A DNA stretch of 64,000 nucleotides from Sphaerolaimus hirsutus (lineage: Eukaryota; Nematoda; Chromadorea; Monhysterida; Sphaerolaimidae), in the NCBI GenBank assembly GCA_964036195.1, contig OZ038453.1, positions 1,116,001 through 1,180,000 of the forward strand. Reading direction: 5' to 3'. This document shows, in pieces, positions 24,405 to 36,061 of the stretch. Position 1 is the first letter of the stretch. Each line of letters starts with the position of its first letter. The notes below the pieces were generated by a model. It had not been told where the DNA came from. It ran no database searches and was given only the letters and a program-made list of their open reading frames with translations. The translations under genes and the position numbers were made by a program.

Positions 24405-24876
24405 TATATGTATATTCTTTAATCTGGTGCACACTGTTCCCTCTGACTTAATTCATAAAAATACGGTAGCATTCTTCGTATAGCGTCCAGCAAGGCATCA
24501 TTTCAGGGGGCGTGGCGGCAATAAAAATCTGGCAATAAATAAAGATTTCCGCGGTCAATTCACCTTGATTTACACGAGCGAAGAAATTTTTCGGGAGAGT
24601 TTACCTGGATATAAATATTTTGTTTTGTACAACAACAAATGTTTTTAGAGTTTTTGTGCCTACCTACACACACTCGCTACCTCCGGAAATTTTCATAAAT
24701 TTCGAAAATTTCTATTTGAACACATTTGAGTTTACCGGAATTTTTATCTCCATCAACAGCAGTTGACACACACCTCATTCCGGTCAACTTAAATGCGTTA
24801 AACTCTGATTTATGAGTTTTCAAATTCCCAATTTCCAAAAGTCTCAGTTGAAAACTAGTGGGCCTAGGGCTTATGG

Positions 24877-25084
24877 GCCCACACACTCGCGTCAACTCAG
24901 TGTCAATTGAATAAAACAAGAAGTTTGTAAAAAGCATCACACTTAACAGGAACAATGAAAATGAAGTGTCATGATGTAAAATTAACTATGCTTTATCAGA
25001 TAGATAAGTGGAAATCACAGTATCACTTAAATTCAGTTGACATTTAGTTGACACGAATTCAGTTGACATCCAGTGTGGGGGGCC
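24877..25084. mobile_element. R10-type element
   Basis: GGGCCCACACACTCGCGTCA ... TCCAGTGTGGGGGGCCC. Confidence 0.75.
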
Positions 25085-25097
25085 CTATATATTGCAT

Positions 25098-25145
25098 TAG
25101 TGATGTGAAAAACGCCACGATTTTGGCACTTTTGCATCACTATAC
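25098..25145. mobile_element. R3 solo mini-hairpin (48 bp)
   Basis: TAGTGATGTGAAAAACGCCA then TTTTGGCACTTTTGCATCACTA: two inverted ends with nearly no interior. Confidence 0.65.
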
Positions 25146-25605
25146 TAGAAGACAGGAAAGTAGTGACTAGAAATGGGAATAGGGCCAGGAACAAAACCTT
25201 GGGTTTGGACAAAAGTTGGGATGTAAAAAAGTGAGAAGGTAAAATTTGAAGTAAGGTAAATTTAGAAATGAGAAGTGGAATTTGAAAGAAAACTAAATTT
25301 AGAAGTGATAAGTAAATTTAGAAGCAAAAACTTCAGCGACAACATCTAAAAATACTCTCTTAAAAAACTGTCATTTTACATTCCATGCATTTTTTAATCA
25401 GTACAAAAGCAGTGTAGAAACAATGTAACTAAAGTGAACTGGAAACAGTTTTGTTCATTGTCAAGTGTCAACTGACAAGAAAAGTTGCAAGTGTCACTTA
25501 TTCATGTGAGGATGTGGATGTATTTATTTGAAATTAGTCGATTTGTTGGCAATTTTTCATCTACACACATTATTTGTTGTCAAAGCTGATGAAAGTGAAA
25601 CAAGC

Positions 25606-25729
25606 CCAGGGGGCACTCCCGTACATTAAAACCCCAGTTTTCTAAAGTAAAAACCATTTTAAAAACTTGGCATCTCACACAGCACTTTGCACGAGACTTG
25701 ACACTTTACAGGGTCTGGGAGTGCACCAG
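25606..25729. mobile_element. Family-A element abutting a B element
   Basis: CCAGGGGGCACTCCCGTACA ... CTGGGAGTGCACCAGG; a B terminus (GACCAATTCTTTGAG) follows at once. Confidence 0.7.
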
Positions 25730-26381
25730 GGACCAATTCTTTGAGTAGACAAGTGACTTGTAAGTATAAAAGAAATTACAAGTAAACTGATGAGTATACC
25801 CAGCCAGTATAACGGGTTTTAAGTGGACTTGTCACAAACAATGACGTATCCAGGGGGGGGGGGGCGGGTGGGCTCCAGCCCCCCCCCCCCCCGTTCCCGG
25901 GTGAGACATGAAAAAGTCGGTGAAAATGCAACTTCTGGTACCACTTTTGAACGTGTAATGGAAAAAATTTTGCGCGCAAGCGCGCATTTACCCTTTCTGC
26001 AGATGTATTGTTGGTAAACCGGTCCCCGTACTCTCATTTCACCATTTGTTTCACTAATTGGCGTGTTTTTTGCTCTATACGTATGTATATTTACATACAT
26101 ATAAGCGATTTCTGGCGCCAACGCCAACGCCAATGGCGTCATGGTGTTGCGCCTACGAATGGCGCCAGCGCCATGACGTCATTCGCTACCACGTAGGTAA
26201 AATTTTAGGGGGAGGGGGCTGAGCCCCCCCCCCCGTTCGCCGGGCTCCGTAAACAAGCAGCCCCCCCCGCTCAAAGTCACAAACAAGTAATTCCGTGAAT
26301 GAAAATACATGTCACTTATATGTACCTTATCACCACTTACCACTTGTCTTGACACTTGTCAACTTCTGGAATTGGCTCCAG
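25729..26381. mobile_element. Family-B element with R4 insertion
   Basis: Left GACCAATTCTTTGAGTAGAC, right AACTTCTGGAATTGGCTCCAG, the same acceptor-like terminus as the PPM1L intron. R4 lies inside at 25842-26275. Confidence 0.7.
25842..26275. mobile_element. R4 element (GACGTATCCAGG), right end eroded
   Basis: ATGACGTATCCAGG, G/C homopolymers, TTTGCGCGCAAGCGCGCA, CCAACGCCAATGGCGTC block, then AGCAGCCCCCCCCGCTCAAA. GTCACAAACA flanks both sides. Confidence 0.75.
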
Positions 26382-27083
26382 AACTGACATCCTACGAGTA
26401 GTGCCAAATAATGGCTCAAAAAAGCATCTCATAAATCTTGCATCTTAAACATGGCTGTTTTTAGCAATGTAAATAGAACAAAAGGTGCCATTTAGTACAC
26501 TTTGGTATATTTTACTTGACTTTATGTTAATATGTTTAGATTTTCAGTGTTTTTGAGACCCATTAGCTTAAGTATATCAGAAGAACTATATTTAGGTTTT
26601 AAATGCACACAACTGCATGATTAGCTTTTTATCAAGAAAATAGCAGATAAATGAAAATTTATGCAAAGCTGTGTACATATCAACAAAAATGTCTACATTT
26701 CAATAAAAAACTTCACTTCAGATAAACTTTCTAGAAGTAACTAAATTTCCATGCATATTTTCTGTGCTAAAAAAGCGTTTCATGCATGCAGCATTATTAC
26801 TATTTAAGACAGTGAGGGGTCTCCAATTTAAATTTACTGGAAAATTTTTTGGAGCCATGACTCAAACTTGAGGATTTAATTTAGTAATTTTTAAAATGGA
26901 AAATTAATAGAAGTTAATAGAAATTTATTCAAGTACCAATTCAAAAAATTCAAGATAGGTACATCCATTTCAAAACGTGAAATTATAAACAATTCTACTT
27001 CTGGGTGGAATGCATATAAAAATCTGACTACCTAGGTACCTATTAAATATTTCATTGTTTAAATAAAGATATCTGAATCTACA
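26382..27083. other. Unassigned AT-rich DNA
   Basis: No gene or complete repeat seen. Confidence 0.4.
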
Positions 27084-27488
27084 TACCGTATTTCCTCGAA
27101 ATACCCCAAGGGGCTTTATTTTTTCAGAGTGGAAATTTTGAGGGGGGTATTTCGAGGGGGGGGGCTTATTCGAGGGGGGGCTTATTCGAGGGGGGCTTAT
27201 TCGAGGGGGGTTTATTATTTCGTCAGAAATTTTCGTGAAATTCATAGTAAAGAGTGCGCTTTTATATACACAAAACAGGTAATCAACGTGTCCAAGTAGG
27301 GTATATTTGGACAAATCAACGTCTATAACTACACAAACTAGTACATGTGTAGCTGCGATGCAAACTGCGACCAATATATACATAATGTACACTGCATACA
27401 TCATGTACATAATTCCAGACAAGGGTATTTCGAGGGGGAGGGGGGGGGGTTAATTCAAGGGGGGGGGGTAAATCGAGGAAATACGGTA
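27084..27488. mobile_element. R1 hairpin element
   Basis: TACCGTATTTCCTCGAAATA ... CGAGGAAATACGGTA, with the ACATCATGTACAT core of 381-830. Confidence 0.85.
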
Positions 27489-27732
27489 TTTAGGTATTCT
27501 AAATGAAACTAAATACATATTTGTATTTTTGTGGATGGTAATACGTGATACAGGGTGAAGTATTTCATCATTTTCAACTCAAAACGTCAATTTCAGTACA
27601 GTTTGCCATTTCAAGGAAGACATGAGTGCAATGTTTGGCTTTGTATTTATTCTAATTTTACAATAAGATTTCATTTCAAGTGAAAATTCACATTCAAAAC
27701 ACAATTACACCATTCTAAATGGCATTTGAAAC

Positions 27733-28122
27733 GGGCAGGCCTGATACGCACACGTGCCCGATACGCACATATGCCCGTTTTTTTCACTTGACACTTTTTC
27801 AAGCGATTTTCAGATACGAGTAAAGTGCAAAAAAAGTTGCGCAATGACATTAGTAAACTTTTTTCACTTCACTCATATCTGAAAATCACTTGAAAATGTG
27901 TCAAGTGAAAAAAAAAACAGTGAAAAATAGCCATTTTTCACTGTTTTTCATTTGACACATTTTCAAGTGATTTTCAGATATGAGTGAAGTGAAAAAGTTT
28001 ACTAATGTCATCGCGCAACTTTTTTTCACTTTACTCATATCTGAAAATCACTTGAAAAAGTGTCAAGTGAAAAAACGGGCAAATGTGCGTATCGGGCACG
28101 TGTGCGTATCAGTGCACGCCCT
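27733..28122. mobile_element. R7 element, doubled hairpin
   Basis: GGCAGGCCTGATACGCACAC ... GTGCGTATCAGTGCACGCC. The hairpin occurs twice head to head, with AACAGTGAAAAATAGCCA and its complement at the centre. Confidence 0.85.
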
Positions 28123-28198
28123 TTGAAACTTGTCTTTTTTGCAACTTGAAACTTCATTATATTTATAAAAAGTCATTTAAACTGGCACACCCTGCATC

Positions 28199-28937
28199 TA
28201 GCGTTCCAAAAACTAATTTTCAGAAAAAAATTTAAATCTAATCTCAGAAAATTTCTAAAAAAATATAGAATTTATGTCTCTGGCAAGACAGCAGCGAAAA
28301 TATACATAAATACAAGAGATACTTGCTCATATTTTCTTATCATAAGATAAATATACCGTATTACCTCGAAATACCCCCAGGGGGTGTATTATTTCGCTAG
28401 CAAAATTTTAGGGGTGGGGTAATTCAGGGGAGGGGGGATAATTTGGGGGGGGGGGGGGATAATTCGGGGGGCGGGGGATAATTCGAGGGGGGTCTATTAT
28501 TTCGAAGAAATTTTTGGAAATTCTCCATACTCAGACGTATAAAAATCAAACAATTACATAGGTGTACATGTGTTTATAGTCATATATGACTGTATATACA
28601 CATAAACCCTTCCTTAACGTCACTCAATCATCAGTTTTAACGTGTGTTCTGCATTGTACAGATCACAAACTGTGGTATTTGTAAGTACGTTCTCATTACA
28701 ATCAATTTTAGGAGGGGGGTATCTCGAGGGGGGGGGGGTATTATTTCCTCAGCCATTAGGGGGGGGGGGGGGGGTATTTCGAGAGTGGTTAATTCAAGGG
28801 GGGCTAATTCGGGGTTATAATACGGTAATTAAATCTATCCGGAAAAAAACCTGAGGAAAATATAAATATTAAAATATATGTTTTTAAATTATCTTCTATT
28901 TAAAAAATACAAATGTCTCAAGATTTTTGGAACGCTA
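28199..28937. mobile_element. R6b element (TAGCGTTCCAAAAA) with nested R1
   Basis: TAGCGTTCCAAAAACTAATT ... ATTTTTGGAACGCTA. R1 28354-28827 is inserted in it. Confidence 0.7.
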
Positions 28938-29208
28938 CCAGCATTCAACGCGATGCACACTCAATTGGCTATAGATAAGCATGCGACATTCCGTGATAAA
29001 CCGCGCAAAAATTAGAAATGCACCTTTACATTAATCTCGAAGGCTGGCCGGGGTGTTTGCAAAATTACAAATTGGTTTTCAAAGCTGCTACAATGAGAAT
29101 TTGTTAATTAAAAATATTAACAGCACACATAGGTGTGTTTGTTGTGCGGTGCCAATCTCTCAAACAAAACTGGTGACAAGACAATAAAAAGGAAAGGGAT
29201 GTGACGGA
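28938..29208. other. Unassigned DNA
   Basis: No supported feature. Confidence 0.4.
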
Positions 29209-29409
29209 CCAGGGGGCAGTCCCAAGCCCTGTAAAGTGTAAAGTAAAGTGTCAAATGTAAAGTCTAATGCAAAGTAAACTGTCAAATGTCATGCAAAGTT
29301 CAGTAATAAAATCTTTTTCTTTTTTGTTTTGATTGACACTTTACTTTGCATTTGACTTTACATTTGACACTTTACTTTACACTTTACAGGGCGTGGGACT
29401 GCCCCCTGG
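29209..29409. mobile_element. Family-A element, best-preserved intergenic copy
   Basis: Perfect ends CCAGGGGGCAGTCCC / GGGACTGCCCCCTGG, arms CCCTGTAAAGTGTAAAGTAA, centre TTTTTGTTTTGATTGAC. It serves as reference for the secernin intron 44676-44870. Confidence 0.9.
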
Positions 29410-29889
29410 GGCCAGTTCCGCAAGTGGAAAAGTTAAGAGTTAAAACATAAGAGTTGAGTAAAATGACAAATGGCAAGTTAAGAGTAAAGTTAAATGATAA
29501 ATGATGAGTTAAGAGACAAGAGTAAAGTTAAATGACAAATGATTAGTAAAGAGATAAGAGTAAAGTTAAGAGTCAAGCAAGTGTATCAAAATTTTATTTT
29601 TTCGTATCCAAGTCTTATTTTTTTGTATCTAAATCTTATGTTGTAAAATAAGATTTGGATACAAAAACACAAGATCTGGATATGAAAACAAAGATTTGGA
29701 TACACTTGCTTGACTCTTAACTTCACTTTTATCTCTTAACTAATAATTTGTCATTTAACTTTACTCTTAAATTTACTTTTCTCTTAACTCATCATTTATC
29801 ATTCAACTTTACTCTTAACTTGCCATTTGTCATTTTACTCAACTTTTAACTTTATACTCTCAACTTTTCCACTTGCGGAACTGGCCCCA
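29408..29889. mobile_element. Family-B element, best-preserved intergenic copy
   Basis: GGGCCAGTTCCGCAAGTGGA ... CCACTTGCGGAACTGGCCCC. Arms are GAGTAAAGTTAAATGACAAA units; centre ATAAGATTTGGATACAAAAA. Confidence 0.9.
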
Positions 29890-30083
29890 TGTATACTCTG
29901 CAGACACGATACTCTACAAACAGATAGGAGTTATGTCTTCGGCTGGCAGACGGCCAGCCGAGAACTTATGGAAGACGCGATGACGACGAAGTGATGACGT
30001 CGTGAAGACTACGTGATGGCGACGAAAGTGACATGATGGAGTGTTTCCTCTGGAAAAATGTACGGCGTAATGTCATCCGAGTA
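29890..30083. mobile_element. R18-like element
   Basis: TATACTCTGCAGACACGATA ... CATCCGAGTATA. Confidence 0.55.
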
Positions 30084-30196
30084 TAGTGATGTAAAAAGGG
30101 ACGGAATTTTGGCGCCATGGCGCTTTTGAATAGCAGCGCCATGCGCCATTGGCGCCTCAGCAAAAGAAGGCGCCAAAAAAGGCTTTTACATCACTA
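30084..30196. mobile_element. R3 short copy
   Basis: TAGTGATGTAAAAAGGGACG ... GGCTTTTACATCACTA. Confidence 0.75.
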
Positions 30197-31256
30197 GACT
30201 TAGGTATTTAGTGGCGGATTAAGTGACATGTAAGTTACGTTACAGGTATTTTATAGAAATTTAGTTGCAGCTTACAACTGTCGCGGCATAAAACGAAAAA
30301 GGCGGAGTCGAATGTCTTCTTTACTGAAAGATTTTTCTTTTTTGAAGAATTTTGATTTTATTAACGATGACGTCATGATGGGTTGTTTCCTTCAGAAAAG
30401 TGCATAGTATGCGGTATGTGCGTATCGCATTACATAAAATATTACCCTAATTTTATGAATAAAAGGCAGCGATTAAAAACAGCGGCATGCAGTGAAACAA
30501 TCAATGTTTAAAAGAAATTGCTAAATTTTTATTTTTCATTATTCTGATAGGATATGGTAAATTTCCATGCGATTTGATCAATATTTTAGAACAATCAGAA
30601 AAGTAATTCAAGTGTTGAACAAAAGAAGGTGGTGTTAGAATTTAGCTTTGTGTCAATAACATGTAATCAAGTGTTCTTTTAATCACGCTTTTCGCACACA
30701 AAGACGATATAATATGAGCTTCTGTACTTAAAATAATTCAAAAATTATCCAATCTACAACCCACCCAAAAATAGTGAAAAACAAATTCCATAGAAATCAT
30801 TCAAAAATCAAAGTTTAATCATGAAGCCATCATAGCCAATGATTCCCTAGATTTTAATTTCATTTTTGAACAAAATTCATTCTCACCTAATTCTGGAGCA
30901 TTTGACTGCGTTGGCAAAGTTCCAGGAATCTGCGAAAAATGAATCTTGAATTTTTATCACGGAGGCTTTTTGGGCTTTTTGGTGGTGTAGGAGTAAGAAA
31001 AAGGAGAAAAATCGCTCAAAGCAGGTGTAAAATAGCTCAAAATGGGTATACAAGAGTATATAGTACTAAAAATAGGCACATAGGAACAAGAACTAGTGAT
31101 TTTGGAGGTGAAAATCTATTAAAAAAAGTATGAAAAATAGCGATTTTGAGCGAAAATTGTGGTTTAGTTCCTCAAAAATCGCTCCAGATAGGTAGATAGC
31201 TGGGCGATTTGCAGGGGGGGGCATTGGGGACCCCAGCCGTTGCCCCCAAGAAAAAT
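30197..31256. repeat. Unassigned DNA, then R5 fragment next to DHDDS stop
   Basis: 30197-30960 holds nothing recognised. 30960-31240 carries R5 interior blocks (AAAATCGCTCAAAGCAGG, TAGCGATTTTGAGCGAAAAT, GCTCCAGATAGGTAGATAGC) without its ends. Confidence 0.5.
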
Positions 31257-34200
31257 CTAACAAACCATTCCACTCTGGTCTCCAATTTTCAATGTCCACT
31301 GATAATGCAAAATCGCCTTGGCCAAGTGCCAAAATCCGAAATCGGGCCACAAAACATCGGTAAAGTGCATAACTGTTTCATCCGTAGTTATATGCCACAA
31401 AAGAAAATCGCTCAGGCGTTTTTCTCCTGACGTTCTGATCAATAAATTTGGTTTTTCATCGGGACACAAATCCATACAATGCGACAATATCGATTCATTT
31501 ATTTCGCTGCGAATTTTGGAAGTCAGTGTGATCACTGTGTTGGTACCATGTTTCACGGGGGGTGCACTGATACGCACATCTGCCCGTTACGCACATTTGC
31601 CCGTTTTTTTCACTTGACACTTTTCCAAGTGATTTTCAGATATGAGTGAAGTGAAAAACGCTGCGCAATGACATTAGTGAACTTTTTCACTTCACTTATA
31701 TCTGAAAATCACTTGGAAAAGTGTCAAGTGAAAAAAACGGGCAAATGTGCGTATCGGGCAGATGTGCGTAGCAGGCCTGCCACGTTCCACGTGCCCCAGT
31801 TGGAAAATTTATTTCAAAAATAGGTTTAAAAAAAAATTTACTTGCTCAAAACTTAGGTAATCTGGAAGCACTGGAAACAATTTTATGTATTGCGGCTTAC
31901 TAATGTGGAAATTTTTGCACTCAAAATTGCACAACGGTAATAAAAACAGCCTTCAATGTCAATTTGTATGTGAAATTTATTGAACGCCTTCGCAGGTAAT
32001 TGACAAAAACGTAATCAATCCCCAGATAAAATATTGAAAAATTTTAACTTTGAAAATATGATTTGACACAAAAAAAAGAGAAAGTGAGAAATCAAGTGCC
32101 ATCCTTAGTAATTAATCACAAGGTATTATAAAAAACTCACCTCACATCAATTGTGCCATCCTGCACGCAGCCCAACACTTTCTGTACACCCCTAAGCATT
32201 TCATTTTGACCCGTATAAGCCAAACAAACGTTAAGGGTGCATTTAGTATTTTTCTCAGTTTCCAATTGAGCCCGAGATATCAATTTTGTTAAATCGTCCG
32301 GAAGTTGGCTCAAATCGCCGAAAATTCTCATTCGAACGCCGTGTTTTTGCATCGCCAATCTGTGAGCAATTTGTAATTCTGCCAGTACATCAGAGTACCG
32401 TATTTCTTCTAATAGAACGGCAACCTCCAATAGAACGGCAGGTAGATATTACGTTGGGACTTGGGAGAGTGCCAGAACACATAGCAATATAGAAATGGGG
32501 GTGAGAACGTTCAAAGCATTCAAATATTGATATTATTTTACAAATTGATCTTTTGATACTAAAATGTTGCCATGTTTCATAAAAATATAACTGTGTTCAA
32601 ATGAAAAATCTGTGAAAAAATATAACGGCAGCCTCCAATAGAACGACAGGTAAAAAGTTGACGAAAAAAATAGAACGACGCTCTTCTATAAGAAGAAATA
32701 CGGTATGCGTACTTAAGTCTCACCCGCCAACTTCATAAATACTTATGCACAGATTTGCACAAAAAATATTTTAAAAGGCGGAGTCGAGTACAACAAACAC
32801 GTTTCGCGCCTGAGACCATGTTTTCTTTATGGAACCCCTTTTAGTGATGACGACATTGGGTGTTTTGGATGCATAGAATGCGTGTCGGGGAGTAAAGCGT
32901 TCAAAACGACCAGGGCCGTATCCAGGGAGGGGGCGGGGGGGGCTGCAGCCCCCCCCCCTCCCGGGGTGAGACCTAAAAAGTCCCGGAAAATGCAATTTTT
33001 CCTATACATTTTTAGATGTTTCTTAAAAATTTTGCGCGCAAGCGCGCAATTCCTTCCCCATACATTGTATTTTTAGCGGATCGGTCCCCGTAAACAAATA
33101 TCCTTGAAAATGAACAGATTTTGCGACTTTCGCCGCTTATGTATATCTATATAAAGCGGTTCCTGGCGCTGGCGCCAACGCCAATAGCGCCATGGCGTGG
33201 CGCCTTGGTATGGCGCTAGCGCCAAAACACCTTTCCGTCCCTATGTAGGGAAAAAATTTAGGAGCCCCCCCCCTCGCCGGCCCCCCTAAACAAGCAGCCC
33301 CCCCCGCTCAAAAATCCTGGATACGTCCCTGAAAACGACAGGCGCCACACACTGGATGTCAACTGTCAACTGCCAATTCGGCGTCAACTCATTTAAGTTC
33401 AATTTAGGTCCAATTGGACTAAAATCGAGTTGACACAGAAACCACTTGAACCAAGTGTGTGTATGTCGCCATTACAGCTAAAAACATTACCAAAACTAAC
33501 AATTCATCCTTTCCTAGTAGTTGTTTAAACTTTTCCCTCGCCAACTGCATAAGTCCGTCAACTTCCGATTTGGATCGACGGAAATTGTCCAAACTCAGTG
33601 CGTAAACTGTTACTGTTGTGATGCCCAGATCGGAACAGTACTTGAGCACCTGCGACCGATTTTCTAGGGGGTAGTATTAGGGATTGACTTTTCGGGATCG
33701 GGATTGGTTTTTTGAGATTTCGGGATCGGGATCGGGATTGGCCGGGATTGGGGTCACGGGATCGGGATCGGGATTGGCATTTTTTCGGGATCGGGATTGG
33801 GGTCTTGGGATAGAGATTTTGGCCAAGTTCTGGCATTCACAGTTGTTCATAAAGGTCTCAAAACACTGTTGGATGCCAGAAAAGTGGAATAAAATGGATA
33901 CTGGGGGTTTTTCGTTCACATTTTTGCATGCAAAAACATCATTTATTCACGGTTTTATAATTTCATAAATTTTTCCGGGATCGGGATCCCGGACTTGAGA
34001 GTTTCTCGGGATCGGGATTTGAAAATTTTCGGGATCGGGATCGGGACTGCAAAATCCCGGACTTTCACGGGATCCGGGATCGGGATCGGGATTCCGTTTG
34101 AACCCTAAGTACTATGCACGGATCTAGTGGGGGTTGGTGATTAAGCGCCACCCCCCCCCCCAAAAAAAAAAGTTTCGCTGTGTTTATCTATCTTTTGGGA

Positions 34201-34985
34201 AACTTTACCCCAATTTTAGTACAAAATCGCTATTTTCCTACCTTTCTACTAGTTTTCGCATAAAAACTCCCTAGTTGATGTGCTTTGTTACATTGTGCCT
34301 GCGCACACTAGTTTTCAAACGAAATTTCGAAAAATAACAAATCAGCTTAAAACGCATCTGAGTTTTCTACAATGAGGTGGCTGTCAACTCAGTTGACGGA
34401 GATTAAAAATGACACTTTGTGGAAAACTCAAACACGTTCAAAGCTCATTAATGAGTTTTCGAAATTTCGTGTGTAAACAGCAGCAGTAGTGCGCGCAAGG
34501 CCATATTTTCAGCCGTCTGCTAGGCACCCATTTTTAGCGGTTTTCACCTATCGTTTAATCACTTCCGATCTCCATCAACTGTAGTTGACGTACACCTCAT
34601 TCCGGTAAAATCAAATTCACCCAATGAAAATGTTAGTTTTTCAAAATTCCGTAGACAATAAGCGAGGGTCTTTCTTCGGAAACACTGCGCACATTTCCGC
34701 AATTTTGTCAATGACAAACATAGGTAATCATATTGTTGAAAAATAAAAATTCAAACAAACCTTGCTCAACTGCTCAAATCCGAACTTATGCCCCACCAAA
34801 ACTTCATCAAAACCATTTTTCCTCGCCCATCTTCTATTTCCGTCCATAATAAAAGCAACATGTTTTGGCACTGCGCCAGAAATGAGAATTTTAGCCGCCT
34901 GGCGCTGGAAAAACGAAAGTTCGGTTTTTGAAATCCACGGTGATTGGTCGGTGAGATCGATATTTTCGGATGAATTTTCAGCCAT
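31257..34985 (-). CDS. DHDDS: Dehydrodolichyl diphosphate synthase catalytic subunit (cis-prenyltransferase), 4 exons, complete
   Basis: Makes long-chain polyprenyl diphosphate for dolichol by adding isopentenyl units in cis to farnesyl diphosphate; in animals it acts at the ER with a NUS1/NgBR partner (family knowledge). Exons on the minus strand: 34985-34761, 33649-33501, 32359-32141, 31506-31257. Junction phases are 0, 2, 2, all with GT..AG, and the stop is TAG; total 280 aa. Seen: FIMDGNRRWA around residues 45-54, with the catalytic Asp at 48; TVYALSLDNFRRSKSEV in exon 2; FGDL and LNVCLAYT in exon 3; LLIRTSGEKRLSDFLLW in exon 4. The start at 34985 gives an N-terminus slightly longer than human (start MSW); the frame stays open upstream to 35144 but runs into a repeat. 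The C-terminus ends soon after the WHLAKAIL segment, so the protein is shorter than human (about 333 aa). The USP14 stop is 1.08 kb upstream. Confidence 0.93.
31555..31785. mobile_element. R7 hairpin in DHDDS intron 3
   Basis: GGGGTGCACTGATACGCACA ... GTGCGTAGCAGGCCTGCC, about 50 bp from the exon-4 acceptor. Confidence 0.85.
32396..32705. mobile_element. R1b hairpin in DHDDS intron 2
   Basis: TACCGTATTTCTTCTAATAG ... AGAAGAAATACGGTA, about 37 bp from the exon-3 acceptor. Confidence 0.8.
32911..33331. mobile_element. R4 element, complete, 8-bp duplication
   Basis: CAGGGCCGTATCCAGGGAGG ... CCTGGATACGTCCCTG, flanked by AAAACGAC. Contains TTTTGCGCGCAAGCGCGCAA and a GCGCCAACGCCAATAGCGCC block. 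Confidence 0.92.
33347..33465. mobile_element. R10-type fragment in DHDDS intron 2
   Basis: CCACACACTGGATGTCAACT ... CCACTTGAACCAAGTGTGTG; 35 bp upstream of the exon-2 donor region. Confidence 0.5.
33678..34107. mobile_element. R2 (GGGATC)n element in DHDDS intron 1, left TIR deleted
   Basis: TAGGGATTGACTTTTCGGGA lacks the TTCAAACGG of the usual left end; the right end is complete. It starts 28 bp from the exon-2 acceptor. Confidence 0.85.
34133..34735. repeat. Eroded R5 and R10 pieces in DHDDS intron 1
   Basis: ATCTATCTTTTGGGAAACTT with CAAAATCGCTATTTTCC (R5 blocks); then TCAACTCAGTTGACGGAGAT palindromes. Confidence 0.4.
34761..34985 (-). CDS. DHDDS: DHDDS exon 1 (active-site exon)
   Basis: Residues 1-75. 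Carries the MDGNRRWA catalytic motif and the following GHKFGF stretch that matches the family's GHSQGF. It ends in GAG CAG TTG AGC AAG at a GTTTGT donor, phase 0. Joining to exon 2 gives QLSKVLKYCSDLG, the same length as KLAETLRWCLNLG in human. Confidence 0.92.
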
Positions 34986-35057
34986 TCTTAATTTTTGGTT
35001 GACGCTGCGAACACTGGTTGATAAATTTCGGCGATGTAAACTTTTCAATGTGAATGG

Positions 35058-35215
35058 GCCCACACACGCTAGTTGACATCGACACCAAATGTCAACTGGT
35101 CCCGATCCCGATTTAAAGCTTGCTGACGAGCCGACGAACGACATTCAAACGCAAGCTTTGAATTGGGATCGGCACCAGTTGACATTTGGTGTCCATGTCA
35201 ACTAGTGTGTGGGGC
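35058..35215. mobile_element. R10-type palindrome upstream of DHDDS
   Basis: GGGCCCACACACGCTAGTTG ... CAACTAGTGTGTGGGGCC; the inner arms ACACCAAATGTCAACTGGT pair around the centre GACGAGCCGACG. Confidence 0.85.
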
Positions 35216-35512
35216 CAATGTAACGACGGAAGTACAGCCATGAGTGTTTATGACCACGGGATCAGTGTGCCTAGTTTACGCGGTGTTAGCTGATTTCAAC
35301 TGTCAATTGAACTTTTTATACCATTAATAATCTTCATTATTCACATTGTGAATTGCAGTTTAAAAAATTGGCAATTCGCATCAACGAACCCGCGTCAATT
35401 ACCTAGTGTGTAGGTAGATACACTGAAAAGATCTAGTCAAGGTGCTATTTATAATTATTTTATTGAATTGATTTGAGACCATTACGTCACTTACCATCCA
35501 TACCGATAAAAA

Positions 35513-35775
35513 ATGTACGCAGCGCCAAAATATTTTACGAAAATATTTTATCACGAAAATTCAGTTTCCATCTACTTTGTGGATAACAAATACGGTTTAA
35601 ACGAAATCCCTTTGCGATATAAAAATGCTTGAGGTTTTATTAGATTCCAAAAAAAACCGGCCAAATAAATATTCGACAAAACACTCAAACATCCAACACC
35701 GGGTTTTCGATGCACTGCACACGGAAAATTATCTGGACTTCAATTTTTACGCCAGACAAACAGTAAAAACAAAGG
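35513..35775 (+). other. Short unassigned reading frames between DHDDS and USP14
   Basis: This is the only non-repeat part of the DHDDS-USP14 interval. An ATG at 35513 opens 39 codons (MYAAPKYFTKIFYHENSVSI... ending LRYKNA), followed in another frame from 35625 by KNRPNKYSTKHSNIQHRVFD and on. Composition looks coding-like, but no splice pair links the two frames. It could be a short gene's exon, a relic, or chance. Confidence 0.2.
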
Positions 35776-35776
35776 C

Positions 35777-36013
35777 TCTACACACACTAGTTTTCACCGT
35801 GACTTATGTGAAACTGAAATGGCCACATGGCGATATTCAGCCTACTCTGATTGTATGCTGTGTTTTATTTTTTAAATTTTCCCATTTATACTTACATTAA
35901 TTTAAATTTACATTAAAATTAAATAACCTCATTCAACCATGTTGATTAATCTGCATTTGAAAAAAATTCAGTTTTCCCACGAAGTCACGTTGAAAACTAG
36001 TGTGTGTAGGCAC
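35777..36013. mobile_element. R10 element downstream of USP14
   Basis: CTACACACACTAGTTTTCAC ... GTTGAAAACTAGTGTGTGTAG; ends 49 bp from the USP14 stop. Confidence 0.8.
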
Positions 36014-36061
36014 ACAACAACAAAAAAAGCAATTCATTAATCAAAAAGACAATATTTCAAT

